DNA of 33,548 nt from Bacillota bacterium (GCA_012838035.1 DUQB01000226.1:1-33548), one strand, 5' to 3'; shown: positions 17,143-25,377, counted from the first letter of the stretch. Translations and numbers: made by a program. Notes: a model not told the origin generated them from the letters alone.

Positions 17143-19617
17143 TTACGGTAACATACCGCTCTGTAACCGTTCCGCTCTTACTTCCGCCTCTGAGTATGCT
17201 ACATACACTCCATGCGTAAGCGTGCTAAAGGCTGCGTCATCAGCAATGGCCGCAGCAGCAGAAGCCGGCGGCGGTTCCACAATGGACAGGTACGTGCCGG
17301 ACTCGGTGGTTATTTCTTTCCAGGCGGCGTCGAGTTCATAAGAGCGTTCCGACTGGATCGGCGCGTTTTGCTCGTGGAAGCGTACGATGCCATTGTAAAT
17401 ACCCAGTGCGGCCTGTCTCTGAAAATGAGGATCGGCTAATTTGGCTTCCTCTTCCGGATGACTTAAGAAAGCCACCTCTACCAGAACGGCCGGTACTGCC
17501 GACTCGCGTAAAACGAGTAGGTTTTGCTGTTTTATCCCGCGATCCAAAGTGCCGATGGCTGCAACCAATTCCTGTTGGATGCACTCTGCTAATAACCGAC
17601 TTTCATCCATAGTATTCCAATACAAGGTTTCTGTTCCGTTGGCCGATTGTCCGCTCAATGTCGAGTTGGCATGGACGCTGACGAAAACATCCGGATCGAA
17701 AGACTTGCTGAGAACGGGTCGCTGACTTAAGAAAAGGTGACTGTCCGTCGTACGTGTTAGATAAACATGAGCGTCGGCCTGGCTCAACAATCGACCCAAC
17801 TCTGTGGCGATAGCCAAGTTGACATCAGCTTCTCTCACGCCGAAGGTGCGGCCTACGGCGCCGGGATCGGACCCACCGTGACCGGCATCGACAACGATGC
17901 GAGAGCCGACAAGAGTCGGCGCCTCTATCAGCACGCCTACTCGCCCCAGACCTAATTCCACAAAATGAGCCCGATGACGATCCTGGATATTTGCCACAAT
18001 GCGAAACGTATCCGGCTGGAATTGCGCCGCCCTTAACGATCGTACAAACCCCTGCTCAAACCGTACTTCCCCAAAATAGTGCGGCGTCCAGGTATTCTCC
18101 AGATCGATCACCAATCGATTCGGCTGTTGCAGGGTAAAGATATTGCCCATAAGGCGCCCTGTCCCTTCGATGATGATCATCTGGCGACCGGCATCCAAAT
18201 TGACTAGGCTGATCTGATTCACCTGCGAATGAAGGGCAAATGTCAGCCTCTCTTCAGAAATGACGAATGGTATGGTGACCGCGCCGACCATATCTAAGAC
18301 AATGCGGGTAGTCGACGCATCGAACTGACTGACCCGCACGGATTTAACGGGACCCGTATCTACTTCGACATGCCGTGCTTCACCGGACAGTTGAGTGTTC
18401 GGAAGATCAATAACCCAACGATCGGGGTCACTTAGCCGGTAAGTGTGATACGGCGTATTTGCAGGTAGGTCGAGCGCTAAATGACCGCCTAGCGGCATTG
18501 CCGTGAAGTCCACCTGATTGAGCACCCTGCTTAGCCGAATGATGACACCGTCCGGGTGACCCTCGACCTGGTAGGACACGGCGTAATTCAGATCTAAAAC
18601 AACTCGCCCCTTCCCCTGATACGGCGCAACGCGTATGCGGTTGACGTTATCGAAAGCCAGTGCCCACGGTTCCAAACCCGAATTGGGCATATACCCTTCG
18701 ATATCGATTACCAACCGATCGGGAGCAGGTAGATAACCCACTGTAAGCTGCTCTTCCTTGATGCCTGCGAGCACAAATAACGGCGCACCGGCTTCCGGCG
18801 CCGCATACATCGTCAGCGACTGATTATCCTGTCCGGGCCAGATGCGCTCCAGCGGAACGTCCGAGAATCTGTCCATGATGTTGGGCGGTTCCGGCACCGG
18901 CGGTTCCGTTACCGCTTCCGCCGCTACTGTAGTAGCTTCAATCGTTTCCTGCACCGCTGCAGCGGCACCTGCATCGGCAACAGCTTGTGTTGCCGGTGTG
19001 GTTGTAACAGATGGAGCGGTACCTGTAACGGCGACCTTGCTTGTTGGTAGCGGTAGAGGAACGGGATCGGCCGGTCGTGGGGGTATGACCGGATGCATAT
19101 TATTTAATGCGGCAAGTTTACTGCCTGGTGGATACTCGAGCACTATGGGCTGCGGCGGCGCCGGTACATCTACCGGTATTTTGGTTTCCCCGACCTCCTG
19201 CGTACGTGTACTTAAGTGTAAGGCCGTGCTCGTTTGGTCCCAAGAGACACGCAGGCTAAGAATGTCCGCCACGAAGTTAATTGGGACAAACAGTACGCCA
19301 AGGTGCGTTACGGCTTTGGCGTTCATGGCATACTCCGCGCCATTCACCATCGCATTGCTGCTTTCGGCTTGCACGACAACATCATAGTGACTGTAACGGA
19401 AGTGGACGCTTTGACTGCTTTGCGCAACGATCTCTGCTCCCGTATGTCGCAATAAGTCGACAGGTACGAGCAGATTGCCGCCTCTGGCTAAAGGCTCGGC
19501 TACTCCTGTAATTTGAGTTGGGCCCATGAACAGGGAAATACCTGCCGCATGCGCAGTAATACCAACCATAAATAGTAAGTATAATAGTATGATCATGGCT
19601 TTTTTCGTTCTGCACAC
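17143..19617 (-). CDS. Secreted N-acetylmuramoyl-L-alanine amidase with AMIN repeats
   Basis: Zn-dependent amidase (Amidase_3) that cuts the MurNAc-L-Ala bond, relevant to daughter-cell separation or spore wall remodelling. The 824-residue product has a signal peptide (1-25, AHA-A cleavage), a copper-amine-oxidase-like N-terminal domain (about 28-138), a Pro/Thr/Ala-rich linker (140-248), three AMIN-like beta domains (about 268-365, 370-465, 470-565) each with a PxRxVIDLxx core, and the catalytic domain with zinc ligands His580, Glu596 and His649 and catalytic Glu714. A Pro/Ala-rich tail of about 70 residues follows. Start is GTG 19617 after AGGTGAGG. It lies just downstream of the ABC operon terminator and upstream of murI-murD. 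Confidence 0.93.
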   Translation of the reverse strand: MCRTKKAMIILLYLLFMVGITAHAAGISLFMGPTQITGVAEPLARGGNLLVPVDLLRHTGAEIVAQSSQSVHFRYSHYDVVVQAESSNAMVNGAEYAMNAKAVTHLGVLFVPINFVADILSLRVSWDQTSTALHLSTRTQEVGETKIPVDVPAPPQPIVLEYPPGSKLAALNNMHPVIPPRPADPVPLPLPTSKVAVTGTAPSVTTTPATQAVADAGAAAAVQETIEATTVAAEAVTEPPVPEPPNIMDRFSDVPLERIWPGQDNQSLTMYAAPEAGAPLFVLAGIKEEQLTVGYLPAPDRLVIDIEGYMPNSGLEPWALAFDNVNRIRVAPYQGKGRVVLDLNYAVSYQVEGHPDGVIIRLSRVLNQVDFTAMPLGGHLALDLPANTPYHTYRLSDPDRWVIDLPNTQLSGEARHVEVDTGPVKSVRVSQFDASTTRIVLDMVGAVTIPFVISEERLTFALHSQVNQISLVNLDAGRQMIIIEGTGRLMGNIFTLQQPNRLVIDLENTWTPHYFGEVRFEQGFVRSLRAAQFQPDTFRIVANIQDRHRAHFVELGLGRVGVLIEAPTLVGSRIVVDAGHGGSDPGAVGRTFGVREADVNLAIATELGRLLSQADAHVYLTRTTDSHLFLSQRPVLSKSFDPDVFVSVHANSTLSGQSANGTETLYWNTMDESRLLAECIQQELVAAIGTLDRGIKQQNLLVLRESAVPAVLVEVAFLSHPEEEAKLADPHFQRQAALGIYNGIVRFHEQNAPIQSERSYELDAAWKEITTESGTYLSIVEPPPASAAAAIADDAAFSTLTHGVYVAYSEAEVRAERLQSGMLP

Positions 19618-19763
19618 TTGGCCTCACCTGCCCGTCATTCAGGCGCCAAACGCCATAACCTGCGTTAATCGTGATATGCCAAGTGTTTTCGACATGGTTG
19701 GTCCAACGTCCTCCATTGCTGACCTGATTTCCTGCAGATAGGCCTGAATTGGTAATGAACGCG

Positions 19764-19793
19764 AAAAAGCGAGCGCTATAGCCCTCGCTTTTT
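19764..19793 (-). terminator. Intrinsic terminator after the ABC operon
   Basis: AAAAAGCGAG pairs with CTCGCTTTTT around a ten-base loop on the minus strand, about 30 bases after the ectodomain gene. The symmetrical A/T flanks make it potentially bidirectional. Confidence 0.85.
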
Positions 19794-19824
19794 CTTGCCA
19801 TATGGGAAATATCGCAGTTAAATG

Positions 19825-21243
19825 CTACACGACGGTTTGCGGTTTATTTTCTTCCGGCAGAAACCCCTCAACTTGCTCTACTTTCAAGCTGCGACGCCAG
19901 AAGAAAATGGCCAAACCAATTATGAACGGTAATAGAGGCAGGATATAAAGCGGCCATGTGGTGGCGTTTACGCTGCGAATGTCCCGCTCGCTGCCCGGAA
20001 TGACATTACCTTCACTATCTACAAACCGCATTTGGTATAAGCCTTTGGCTTCAAGCTCAATCTTAAACGCCTCAAATGTGGGTGCCGAATCCGGATAATT
20101 GGGATCGGGTTCCCATTCCACAATTTTGTAGCCCAAGGCATAACCAGGTGTCTGTTCTACATAGAAAGGCTTGCGCTCAATCTCCTCAATGACCTTCCCG
20201 TCTTTGAGGATCTGAGCTTTGGCGGCGACGATTTCCTCGGTGTGCACCCACGCCCAAGCGCTCTTGGTACCCAACCCCTCCAGAGGCTTATGCAAACTGG
20301 CCATTTTCACGTAAGCGTACTGGTTGAACTCCTCTTCGTGGAATGGCTTGAGATAGAACACACGCCGGCCTTCCAGGTATAACACCTGCGACTTGTCGTT
20401 CGATAACACCGGCCGCGTCCACTTGCTTTCCGGAATGATTTGGAATCCGACGCCTTGCCGCCGTGACTCAAACACCACCAGATTCTTCTCGCTGTGCTCA
20501 ACAATCGTGCCGTCGGGACTCTTAACCCGGATTTTATACTGCCCTGCCGGCAGGTCGAAGACAAATGCCTGTACCGGCGATGTTACATAGAGTTTAGGCG
20601 GTGTCGGTTGCTCCGGTATTGGTGGAATCTCTTCCGGCTTTGCATACACGCCTGTCTCTTGTACACGCTTCAGCAGCTTATCCATGGTGGCTTGCCATGC
20701 GGCTTGCTCATCGTAGTATGCGGAAACGGCATCCCAGTAATCGTTCGTCAACTGATTGTAGCGCTCAAACTCCAAGATTGCGTCGGCGCCTACGACCAAC
20801 TGCACCCTACCGTCGTATCCATCGGGATAACTGTAGACGTAGTCCGTCTTTTCGACGGTTTTAACGACTTTACCACCCTGAAGTATTTCAAGCGTACCCG
20901 GAACCTCTTCTTTAAAACCGAACCAGTCGGCCATATACTCGCGAGTGATATCCCAATAGTACACTTCGGACCGCAGGCTGTTGAGGATGTTGGTCTCGTT
21001 GGCCATCAAATAGATGGTTGATGCCTGGCGAGGTGCGAATGTACCGCCGTACTCGCTCCCGGTCCACGGACTTAAGCTGTATACAAACTGTACCTCTTTA
21101 TCAGGCTGGCCCTGACCCTTCTTTACCTCTTCCGGTACTTGCGTGGTTTGCGCTACACGCGGCTCTACTTCCGCAGCCCAGGCCATACCTGTAACCAGAA
21201 CAAGCATGAGAACTAGGGCGATCGATACTCGTCTCAACTTCAT
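19825..21243 (-). CDS. Unknown membrane-anchored ectodomain protein of an ABC-2 operon
   Basis: I do not recognise a family. The 472-residue protein has a signal peptide (1-23, cleavage after AWA), a large extracytoplasmic part, one transmembrane helix (about 429-449, WPLYILPLLPFIIGLAIFFW) followed by RRSLK, and a short cytoplasmic tail: a type I membrane topology. The ectodomain looks duplicated: ILQGGKVVKTVEKTDYV (120-136) matches ILKDGKVIEEIERKPFYV (345-362), and AFVFDLPAGQYKIRVKSPDG (226-245) matches AFKIELEAKGLYQMRFVDSEG (392-412). The first copy carries an inserted charged, probably helical segment (155-197) and a Pro-rich stretch (203-216). Its ATG overlaps the permease stop (TAATG). 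It probably works with the transporter as a surface-exposed partner; function unknown. Confidence 0.85.
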   Translation of the reverse strand: MKLRRVSIALVLMLVLVTGMAWAAEVEPRVAQTTQVPEEVKKGQGQPDKEVQFVYSLSPWTGSEYGGTFAPRQASTIYLMANETNILNSLRSEVYYWDITREYMADWFGFKEEVPGTLEILQGGKVVKTVEKTDYVYSYPDGYDGRVQLVVGADAILEFERYNQLTNDYWDAVSAYYDEQAAWQATMDKLLKRVQETGVYAKPEEIPPIPEQPTPPKLYVTSPVQAFVFDLPAGQYKIRVKSPDGTIVEHSEKNLVVFESRRQGVGFQIIPESKWTRPVLSNDKSQVLYLEGRRVFYLKPFHEEEFNQYAYVKMASLHKPLEGLGTKSAWAWVHTEEIVAAKAQILKDGKVIEEIERKPFYVEQTPGYALGYKIVEWEPDPNYPDSAPTFEAFKIELEAKGLYQMRFVDSEGNVIPGSERDIRSVNATTWPLYILPLLPFIIGLAIFFWRRSLKVEQVEGFLPEENKPQTVV

Positions 21244-22073
21244 TACCTCTTCGCCCCCCTGCGCTCAAACGTGATTATTGCCAGAGCAATTAATATGGCT
21301 GAATAAATGGCGGATGATATGATGCTGAGCAGGTATTGTCCCAGACTACCTACACTGACGGCAACCATACCCCGCACAAAGTAGGCGATCGGGGAAATCC
21401 ACTGAATGACCAAATTAATGTTGTCGAGAACCAAACGCGTGTATATCAGCGCTGTGGACATATTTGTTCCGGATATGCCCATGATGACGCTGTGCGCCGC
21501 CCAGAAGATCAGGAAGAACAACACCAAAGCGAGGAATGAGACTACGCCTACGATTGTTTTCTTAGCCAAGGTGGACAAAAAGATACCGAAGGCCACCATC
21601 GATGAGGCTAAGAAAACCGATAGAAAGAGTAATCCTAGAAACTGTGCCGTAAAACCAAAGTTCGTGATCTGCGAGATGAGGAAGAAATAGATGATGCTAA
21701 AGCCTAAAACCACACCGAACGTCAGGATCTGCTGGAGATACTTACCGATCACATAAGAGAATGAGTCTACGGGTCCGTAGAACAGCACCTCCATAGTGCC
21801 CTGTTCGCGCTCGCGTGAAATGGAGATAGCCGAACAGAGACCCAAATAGGTGGATGCCAGGAACACCGTAACCAAAAACGGCCACGAGATGGGGTTCTGG
21901 ATCGCCTCTATACCATTATTGACTACGTTCATAATGGATACACGTATTGATGCATATGAGGTAATTAAAAAGATGATCGTCAGAACCACATACAGACCTA
22001 TGCCGTATAGAGTCGATTTCAGTTCACGCTTTGCGGTGACTTTGACCGCGTTCATGCGGTAGGAGACGCTCAT
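21243..22073 (-). CDS. ABC-2 type transporter permease
   Basis: Integral membrane subunit of an ABC exporter of the ABC-2 class, the group that includes NosY and GldF. The 276-residue protein has about six hydrophobic helices and the ABC-2 cytoplasmic coupling segment SISREREQGTMEVLFYGPVDSFSYVIGKYL between helices two and three. Its start overlaps the ATPase stop (ATGA) and its stop overlaps the ectodomain gene start (TAATG), so the three proteins are made in a coupled fashion. Substrate unknown. Confidence 0.92.
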   Translation of the reverse strand: MSVSYRMNAVKVTAKRELKSTLYGIGLYVVLTIIFLITSYASIRVSIMNVVNNGIEAIQNPISWPFLVTVFLASTYLGLCSAISISREREQGTMEVLFYGPVDSFSYVIGKYLQQILTFGVVLGFSIIYFFLISQITNFGFTAQFLGLLFLSVFLASSMVAFGIFLSTLAKKTIVGVVSFLALVLFFLIFWAAHSVIMGISGTNMSTALIYTRLVLDNINLVIQWISPIAYFVRGMVAVSVGSLGQYLLSIISSAIYSAILIALAIITFERRGAKR

Positions 22074-23014
22074 GCCACGCCCTCCTTCGCTAAGAGCGAA
22101 ATATTCTTTTCAGTAATCGTAACAAAAGCTTCTTCCAAGCTCATTTCGTGCCGCCGCATTTCAACAACGACGTTACCGGTAGCTGCGATGGCTCGGACAA
22201 TATCCGGACGCACATCGCGCTCCGTACTTGTTTTTATCACATACTGCTTCTCGTCGGCATCTACGCTTATTACGCCGTTAATCCCCTGAATGGCTTTCGT
22301 AACGGCTTCGTTAGGCGCATCGATCTCAATATGCAGTTCTACTTCATCCTCAAGACGTCGCCTGAGGTTTTCCATGGTATCTTCCGCTACCAATCGTCCG
22401 CGATTGAGAATACCAATGCGGTTACATGTTCTCTCAATTTCCGAGAGGATGTGGGACGAAATAAGGAAGGTTCGACCATTGCGGTTCTCCTCCATGATGA
22501 TATCCCGGATCTCTTTGACGCCGTACGGATCGAGTGACGAAACCGGTTCGTCGAGAATGAGAATTTCAGGATCGTGCAAAAGCGCTCTGGCCATGCCGAA
22601 CTTCTGCTTCATACCTTTGGAGTATCCGCCCAACAGTTCGTGTTTGCGATTATCTAAGTTGACCAGACCAAGCACATGCGTAATGCGCTTATCAATGTCG
22701 TCAACCTGATAGAGCTCTCCAAAGAAACGCAGACACTCGTAGGCGGTGAGGTCTTCATAGAGATACTGAAATTCTGATAGCACCCCGATACGCCGTTTGA
22801 TGTTAAAATAATCTTCTTGCAGTTCCTTTCCGAAGATCTTCACTTTCCCTTCGGTAGGTTTCAGCAGACCAAGGATCATCATTGCGGTTGTGGTCTTACC
22901 GGCGCCATTCGGGCCAAGGAAGCCGTAGATCTCACCTTTTTCAACATGGATGTTGAGGTTGTCCACCGCAACCAGTTGGCCAAACCGTTTGGTAAGTCCC
23001 TCTGTTTGAATCAT
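22070..23014 (-). CDS. ABC transporter ATP-binding protein
   Basis: Cytoplasmic ATPase of the same transporter. The 314-residue protein has Walker A GPNGAGKT (34-41), Q-loop LSEFQYLYEDLT, signature YSKGMKQKFG (the form usual for ABC-2 ATPases), Walker B ILILDEPVSSLDP, and the H-loop SSHILSE. A C-terminal domain of about 90 residues follows, as in NosF/CcmA-type proteins. AAGGAGGGG precedes the ATG at good spacing. It is the first gene of the operon and has a leader of about 310 bases. Confidence 0.95.
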   Translation of the reverse strand: MIQTEGLTKRFGQLVAVDNLNIHVEKGEIYGFLGPNGAGKTTTAMMILGLLKPTEGKVKIFGKELQEDYFNIKRRIGVLSEFQYLYEDLTAYECLRFFGELYQVDDIDKRITHVLGLVNLDNRKHELLGGYSKGMKQKFGMARALLHDPEILILDEPVSSLDPYGVKEIRDIIMEENRNGRTFLISSHILSEIERTCNRIGILNRGRLVAEDTMENLRRRLEDEVELHIEIDAPNEAVTKAIQGINGVISVDADEKQYVIKTSTERDVRPDIVRAIAATGNVVVEMRRHEMSLEEAFVTITEKNISLLAKEGVA

Positions 23015-23333
23015 TGCCGCTACCCCTCCTTAAGACTCGTTGAACGGACATGCTACTCCGAAACCGCATACGGCCTGCACAGGTAGGTACCCCAAGACAA
23101 GGATACCCCCGGGAATGCATGCCATAGGGTTTCGCGTATGGCATCAAAACCTGCTTTACAGTCCGGTTATGGATGTTCTATTTCAGAACAGCATTGCCTT
23201 TAACCCTTTATTCGTCGTTACTTCCTCTATCCCTTTCTGTAGTGAGTGGTACCTATGACAAGAATAGGATTCTTATCCATTGTAATAGCTGGGCATTAAT
23301 AGGCCTGTATCGGTCCAACGGTATTTTGTTTAT
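23015..23333 (-). other. Long untranslated leader of the ABC operon
   Basis: About 310 bases lie between the putative promoter and the ATPase ATG with no convincing gene. They hold three inverted repeats: AAGAAT-3-ATTCTT (23260-23274), TGTTCT-5-AGAACA (23174-23190) and ATGCCATA-10-TATGGCAT (23119-23144). I do not recognise a known riboswitch or T-box. It could hold operators, an RNA switch, or simply unconstrained sequence. Confidence 0.45.
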
Positions 23334-23342
23334 ATTATAGCA
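23334..23342 (-). promoter_or_regulatory. Putative extended -10 promoter of the ABC operon
   Basis: TGCTATAAT on the minus strand is a perfect -10 with the TGn extension; no good -35 is visible. It lies between the upstream secreted-protein gene and the ABC operon. Confidence 0.5.
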
Positions 23343-23455
23343 GTGCTCGGTTATAAATGTGTGACATAAGCTTTAAACTCTTTTTCCTCAGTATCCTAAT
23401 TCTAGATGAAGAATAATGTTGTCACAACAGTACGGTTTTGCGGCCCGGATTGCAT

Positions 23456-24322
23456 TTACTTCAGCGTTTCCGCTATATGCCACCGCGTAATGGTTACGCC
23501 CGGATCTGCGTCTCGCAGTACGTAAACGAATGAGTCGTACTGTCTGAACCAACCGTTCTTGAGTCTGTAATAACCTACCGTCGTCTTGCTCGCATTCAAT
23601 AATAGAAACTCTACGTCGTCATCCTCGCCTATTGAGCTGAGGGGCTCATTGATCAAATGCAAATCACCGACCTTGCTATACCCAATCGTATATGTAACGC
23701 TGAGATCATAAGGCCAAGTAGTGAACTCGGTCACCTGGCGGCCTTGCATGTCGTATGCTTGTAATACGGCTTGGTTATAAAAATACGCCATACCATCCTC
23801 ACCAATAAAATGATATTGGGGGAATCGGCTCCACGTATAACCGACCACATCATAGACGTACGATGTTAAAACGAGAGCCTTCAGTAATATACATTCGCCT
23901 GAAGGCGATACGTCCATGGAGTCGACAAGTTTTTTTATGTCGTCAGGGATGCGGATGTCTGTGGCACGCTCGCCGTCGAATATGGTCACGACGCCGCTTT
24001 GTTTGCTCAGCAAGTATAAAATCTCGCCACGACATTTCACCATGTCGTACGCAGTATCCAGCGGATAGTCGCGCAACGTATTTCCCGTACTCCCATCGTG
24101 TAAGAACAAAAACGTACTCCGCAATATGGCGATCCGATTGTATGAGCAGACGTCCCATGTGGAAATTTGCGTTTCGCTAATGTCCGGGATATGGATTTCC
24201 GCTATCTTTAACGGCGTCAGGTGAATTGGGCGAAATTCGTCCATGTTGCCTTCCGAGCGCGCATATTGCGTCAGCAGCAACACTATCAGCAGGGACAATA
24301 TACATGTCTTTCCATGACGCAC
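23456..24322 (-). CDS. Secreted protein of unknown function, possibly beta-propeller
   Basis: I do not recognise this protein. The frame is open back through the tmRNA gene, but the transcript of ssrA ends at a strong terminator, so I place the start at GTG 24322 (288 residues), preceded by GGATGG/GGAAGG. The N terminus then is a signal peptide (ILSLLIVLLL core at 9-18), with no lipobox cysteine. The rest is rich in short beta-strand patterns recurring every 35-45 residues (for example GEILYLLSKQSGVVTIFDG, SGECILLKALVL, GMAYFYNQAVLQAYDMQG), which suggests a WD/YVTN-like propeller. It lies between ssrA and the ABC operon on the same strand. Start and fold are inference. Confidence 0.6.
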   Translation of the reverse strand: MRHGKTCILSLLIVLLLTQYARSEGNMDEFRPIHLTPLKIAEIHIPDISETQISTWDVCSYNRIAILRSTFLFLHDGSTGNTLRDYPLDTAYDMVKCRGEILYLLSKQSGVVTIFDGERATDIRIPDDIKKLVDSMDVSPSGECILLKALVLTSYVYDVVGYTWSRFPQYHFIGEDGMAYFYNQAVLQAYDMQGRQVTEFTTWPYDLSVTYTIGYSKVGDLHLINEPLSSIGEDDDVEFLLLNASKTTVGYYRLKNGWFRQYDSFVYVLRDADPGVTITRWHIAETLK

Positions 24323-24395
24323 GCCTTCCCATCCATGATGTACCCATCGCCATTTGTTCGTCGGAGCGAGACGGTATCCTTCGCCGCCCCAAGAT

Positions 24396-24429
24396 AGAAA
24401 AAACCACACGTGCGGTACGCCGTGTGGTT
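24396..24429 (-). terminator. Intrinsic terminator after ssrA
   Basis: Nine-base stem AACCACACG with CGTGTGGTT, ten-base loop, then a T run on the minus strand, about 20 bases after the tmRNA CCA. Confidence 0.88.
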
Positions 24430-24447
24430 GAATGATATTTTGCTCTT

Positions 24448-24802
24448 TGGTGGAGGCGGCGGGGAGTCGCACCCCGCGTCCGACCTGGAACCAACAGTAT
24501 TTTCTCCGGGTGCATCTCTTCATTTGCATTCGCCGCCCTATGCGCTGAAGAGCAAGCTCACAGGGCAACTATCTCGTCAGGTGTCGATCCTCCCTCCGAG
24601 AATCAGGAGGAGACCGAGCCTGTTATGGTGACGCCCTTGCCCAGATCACAGGCCCATCTTGGGTAGGACGGCAGCCTAATTAGGCTGCGAGTGCGTATTG
24701 ATTATTGGCACTTATTGTTATTTTGCCGCTGTTTAACGAGACCGCGACCATCTCGACCCGCTTATACTGCCTGAACGCAAGCCGTCGAGCCTACTCGCCC
24801 CC
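24448..24802 (-). ncRNA. ssrA: Transfer-messenger RNA (tmRNA)
   Basis: It rescues ribosomes stalled on non-stop mRNAs and tags the product for proteolysis. The 355-base gene begins GGGGGCG, which pairs with CGCCTCC before an encoded ACCA, and shows the CTCGACGG block near the 5' end. The tag reading frame is at 24680-24727: GGC resume codon to TAA, encoding GKITISANNQYALAA, so the tag is Ala plus these 15 residues. The ALAA end is a ClpX/ClpA degron and the GK start resembles the Bacillus tag. The stop sits in the loop region of a stable hairpin (GCAGCCTAATTAGGCTGC). Oddly, the T-arm reads GCGGGG TGCGACT CCCCGC, a six-base stem with G at the position of the usual second loop U. It starts four bases after the smpB stop. 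Confidence 0.95.
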
Positions 24803-24806
24803 AAGC

Positions 24807-25289
24807 CTAACCATCGTACTGTTTATTTTTTACCGCTCTTCTGACATTCCGGTCCGCTTCGCGTTTAGCGATGTCGTCGCGTTTATCCCAATGCTTTTTA
24901 CCTCGAGCCACCGCTAACTCTACTTTAGCATGCCCGCGAGGAGAAAAATAGACCGAAAGCGGCACCAATGTGAGCCCCTGCTCCTTGGTTTTTCCAATGA
25001 GCCGACGGATTTCGCCCCGGTGTAAAAGTAACTTGCGCGGACGCACCGGGTCGTGATTCCAACGATTGCCATGGTCATACTGGGCTACATGCATATTGTA
25101 TAGTATGACTTCGCCACTTTCTACACGCGCAAAACTATCACGCAAATTCACCTTGCCGGCTCGCATGGACTTCACCTCGGTGCCGCGCAACGCGATACCT
25201 GCTTCTAAAGTCTCTTCAACGTGATAATCATGGCGTGCCTTACGATTGGTAGCTGCGAAGCGCTGCGCTTCAACGCGTTTGTCAGCCAA
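24807..25289 (-). CDS. smpB: SsrA-binding protein SmpB
   Basis: It binds tmRNA and delivers it to stalled ribosomes. The protein shows [50 protein letters not shown] and the basic C-terminal tail that mimics the codon-anticodon pair. I prefer TTG 25289 (160 residues) because GAGGGG is eight bases upstream; the GTG three codons earlier (25298) is too close to that site. A perfect extended -10 lies just upstream, so the leader would be very short. Its stop codon is four bases from the tmRNA 5' end, so the two are probably cotranscribed. The rnr gene often found next to it in Firmicutes is absent. Confidence 0.95.
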   Translation of the reverse strand: MADKRVEAQRFAATNRKARHDYHVEETLEAGIALRGTEVKSMRAGKVNLRDSFARVESGEVILYNMHVAQYDHGNRWNHDPVRPRKLLLHRGEIRRLIGKTKEQGLTLVPLSVYFSPRGHAKVELAVARGKKHWDKRDDIAKREADRNVRRAVKNKQYDG

Positions 25290-25307
25290 CCGCAGCACCC
25301 CCTCAAT

Positions 25308-25316
25308 ATTATATCA
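25308..25316 (-). promoter_or_regulatory. Putative extended -10 promoter of smpB-ssrA
   Basis: TGATATAAT on the minus strand, an extended -10 with perfect TATAAT, directly downstream of the secG terminator and about 20 bases upstream of the smpB start. No clear -35. Confidence 0.55.
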
Positions 25317-25330
25317 TAGCAGCCATCAGC

Positions 25331-25354
25331 AGAAAAGGACCCGCGCGGGGTCCT
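25331..25354 (-). terminator. Intrinsic terminator after secG
   Basis: Seven-base stem AGGACCC with GGGTCCT, loop CGCGC, then TTTCT on the minus strand, 23 bases after the secG stop. Confidence 0.75.
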
Positions 25355-25377
25355 CGAAATCGACACGCTGTCCGTTA

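Noticed and set aside
19688-19694. TGTCGAA upstream of the amidase gene on the minus strand
   Set aside because: Same base-rate problem; no promoter could be placed with confidence relative to it.
24323-24568. N-terminal extension of the secreted-protein frame
   Set aside because: It would begin inside the tmRNA gene and cross its terminator; the encoded residues have no signal-peptide logic.
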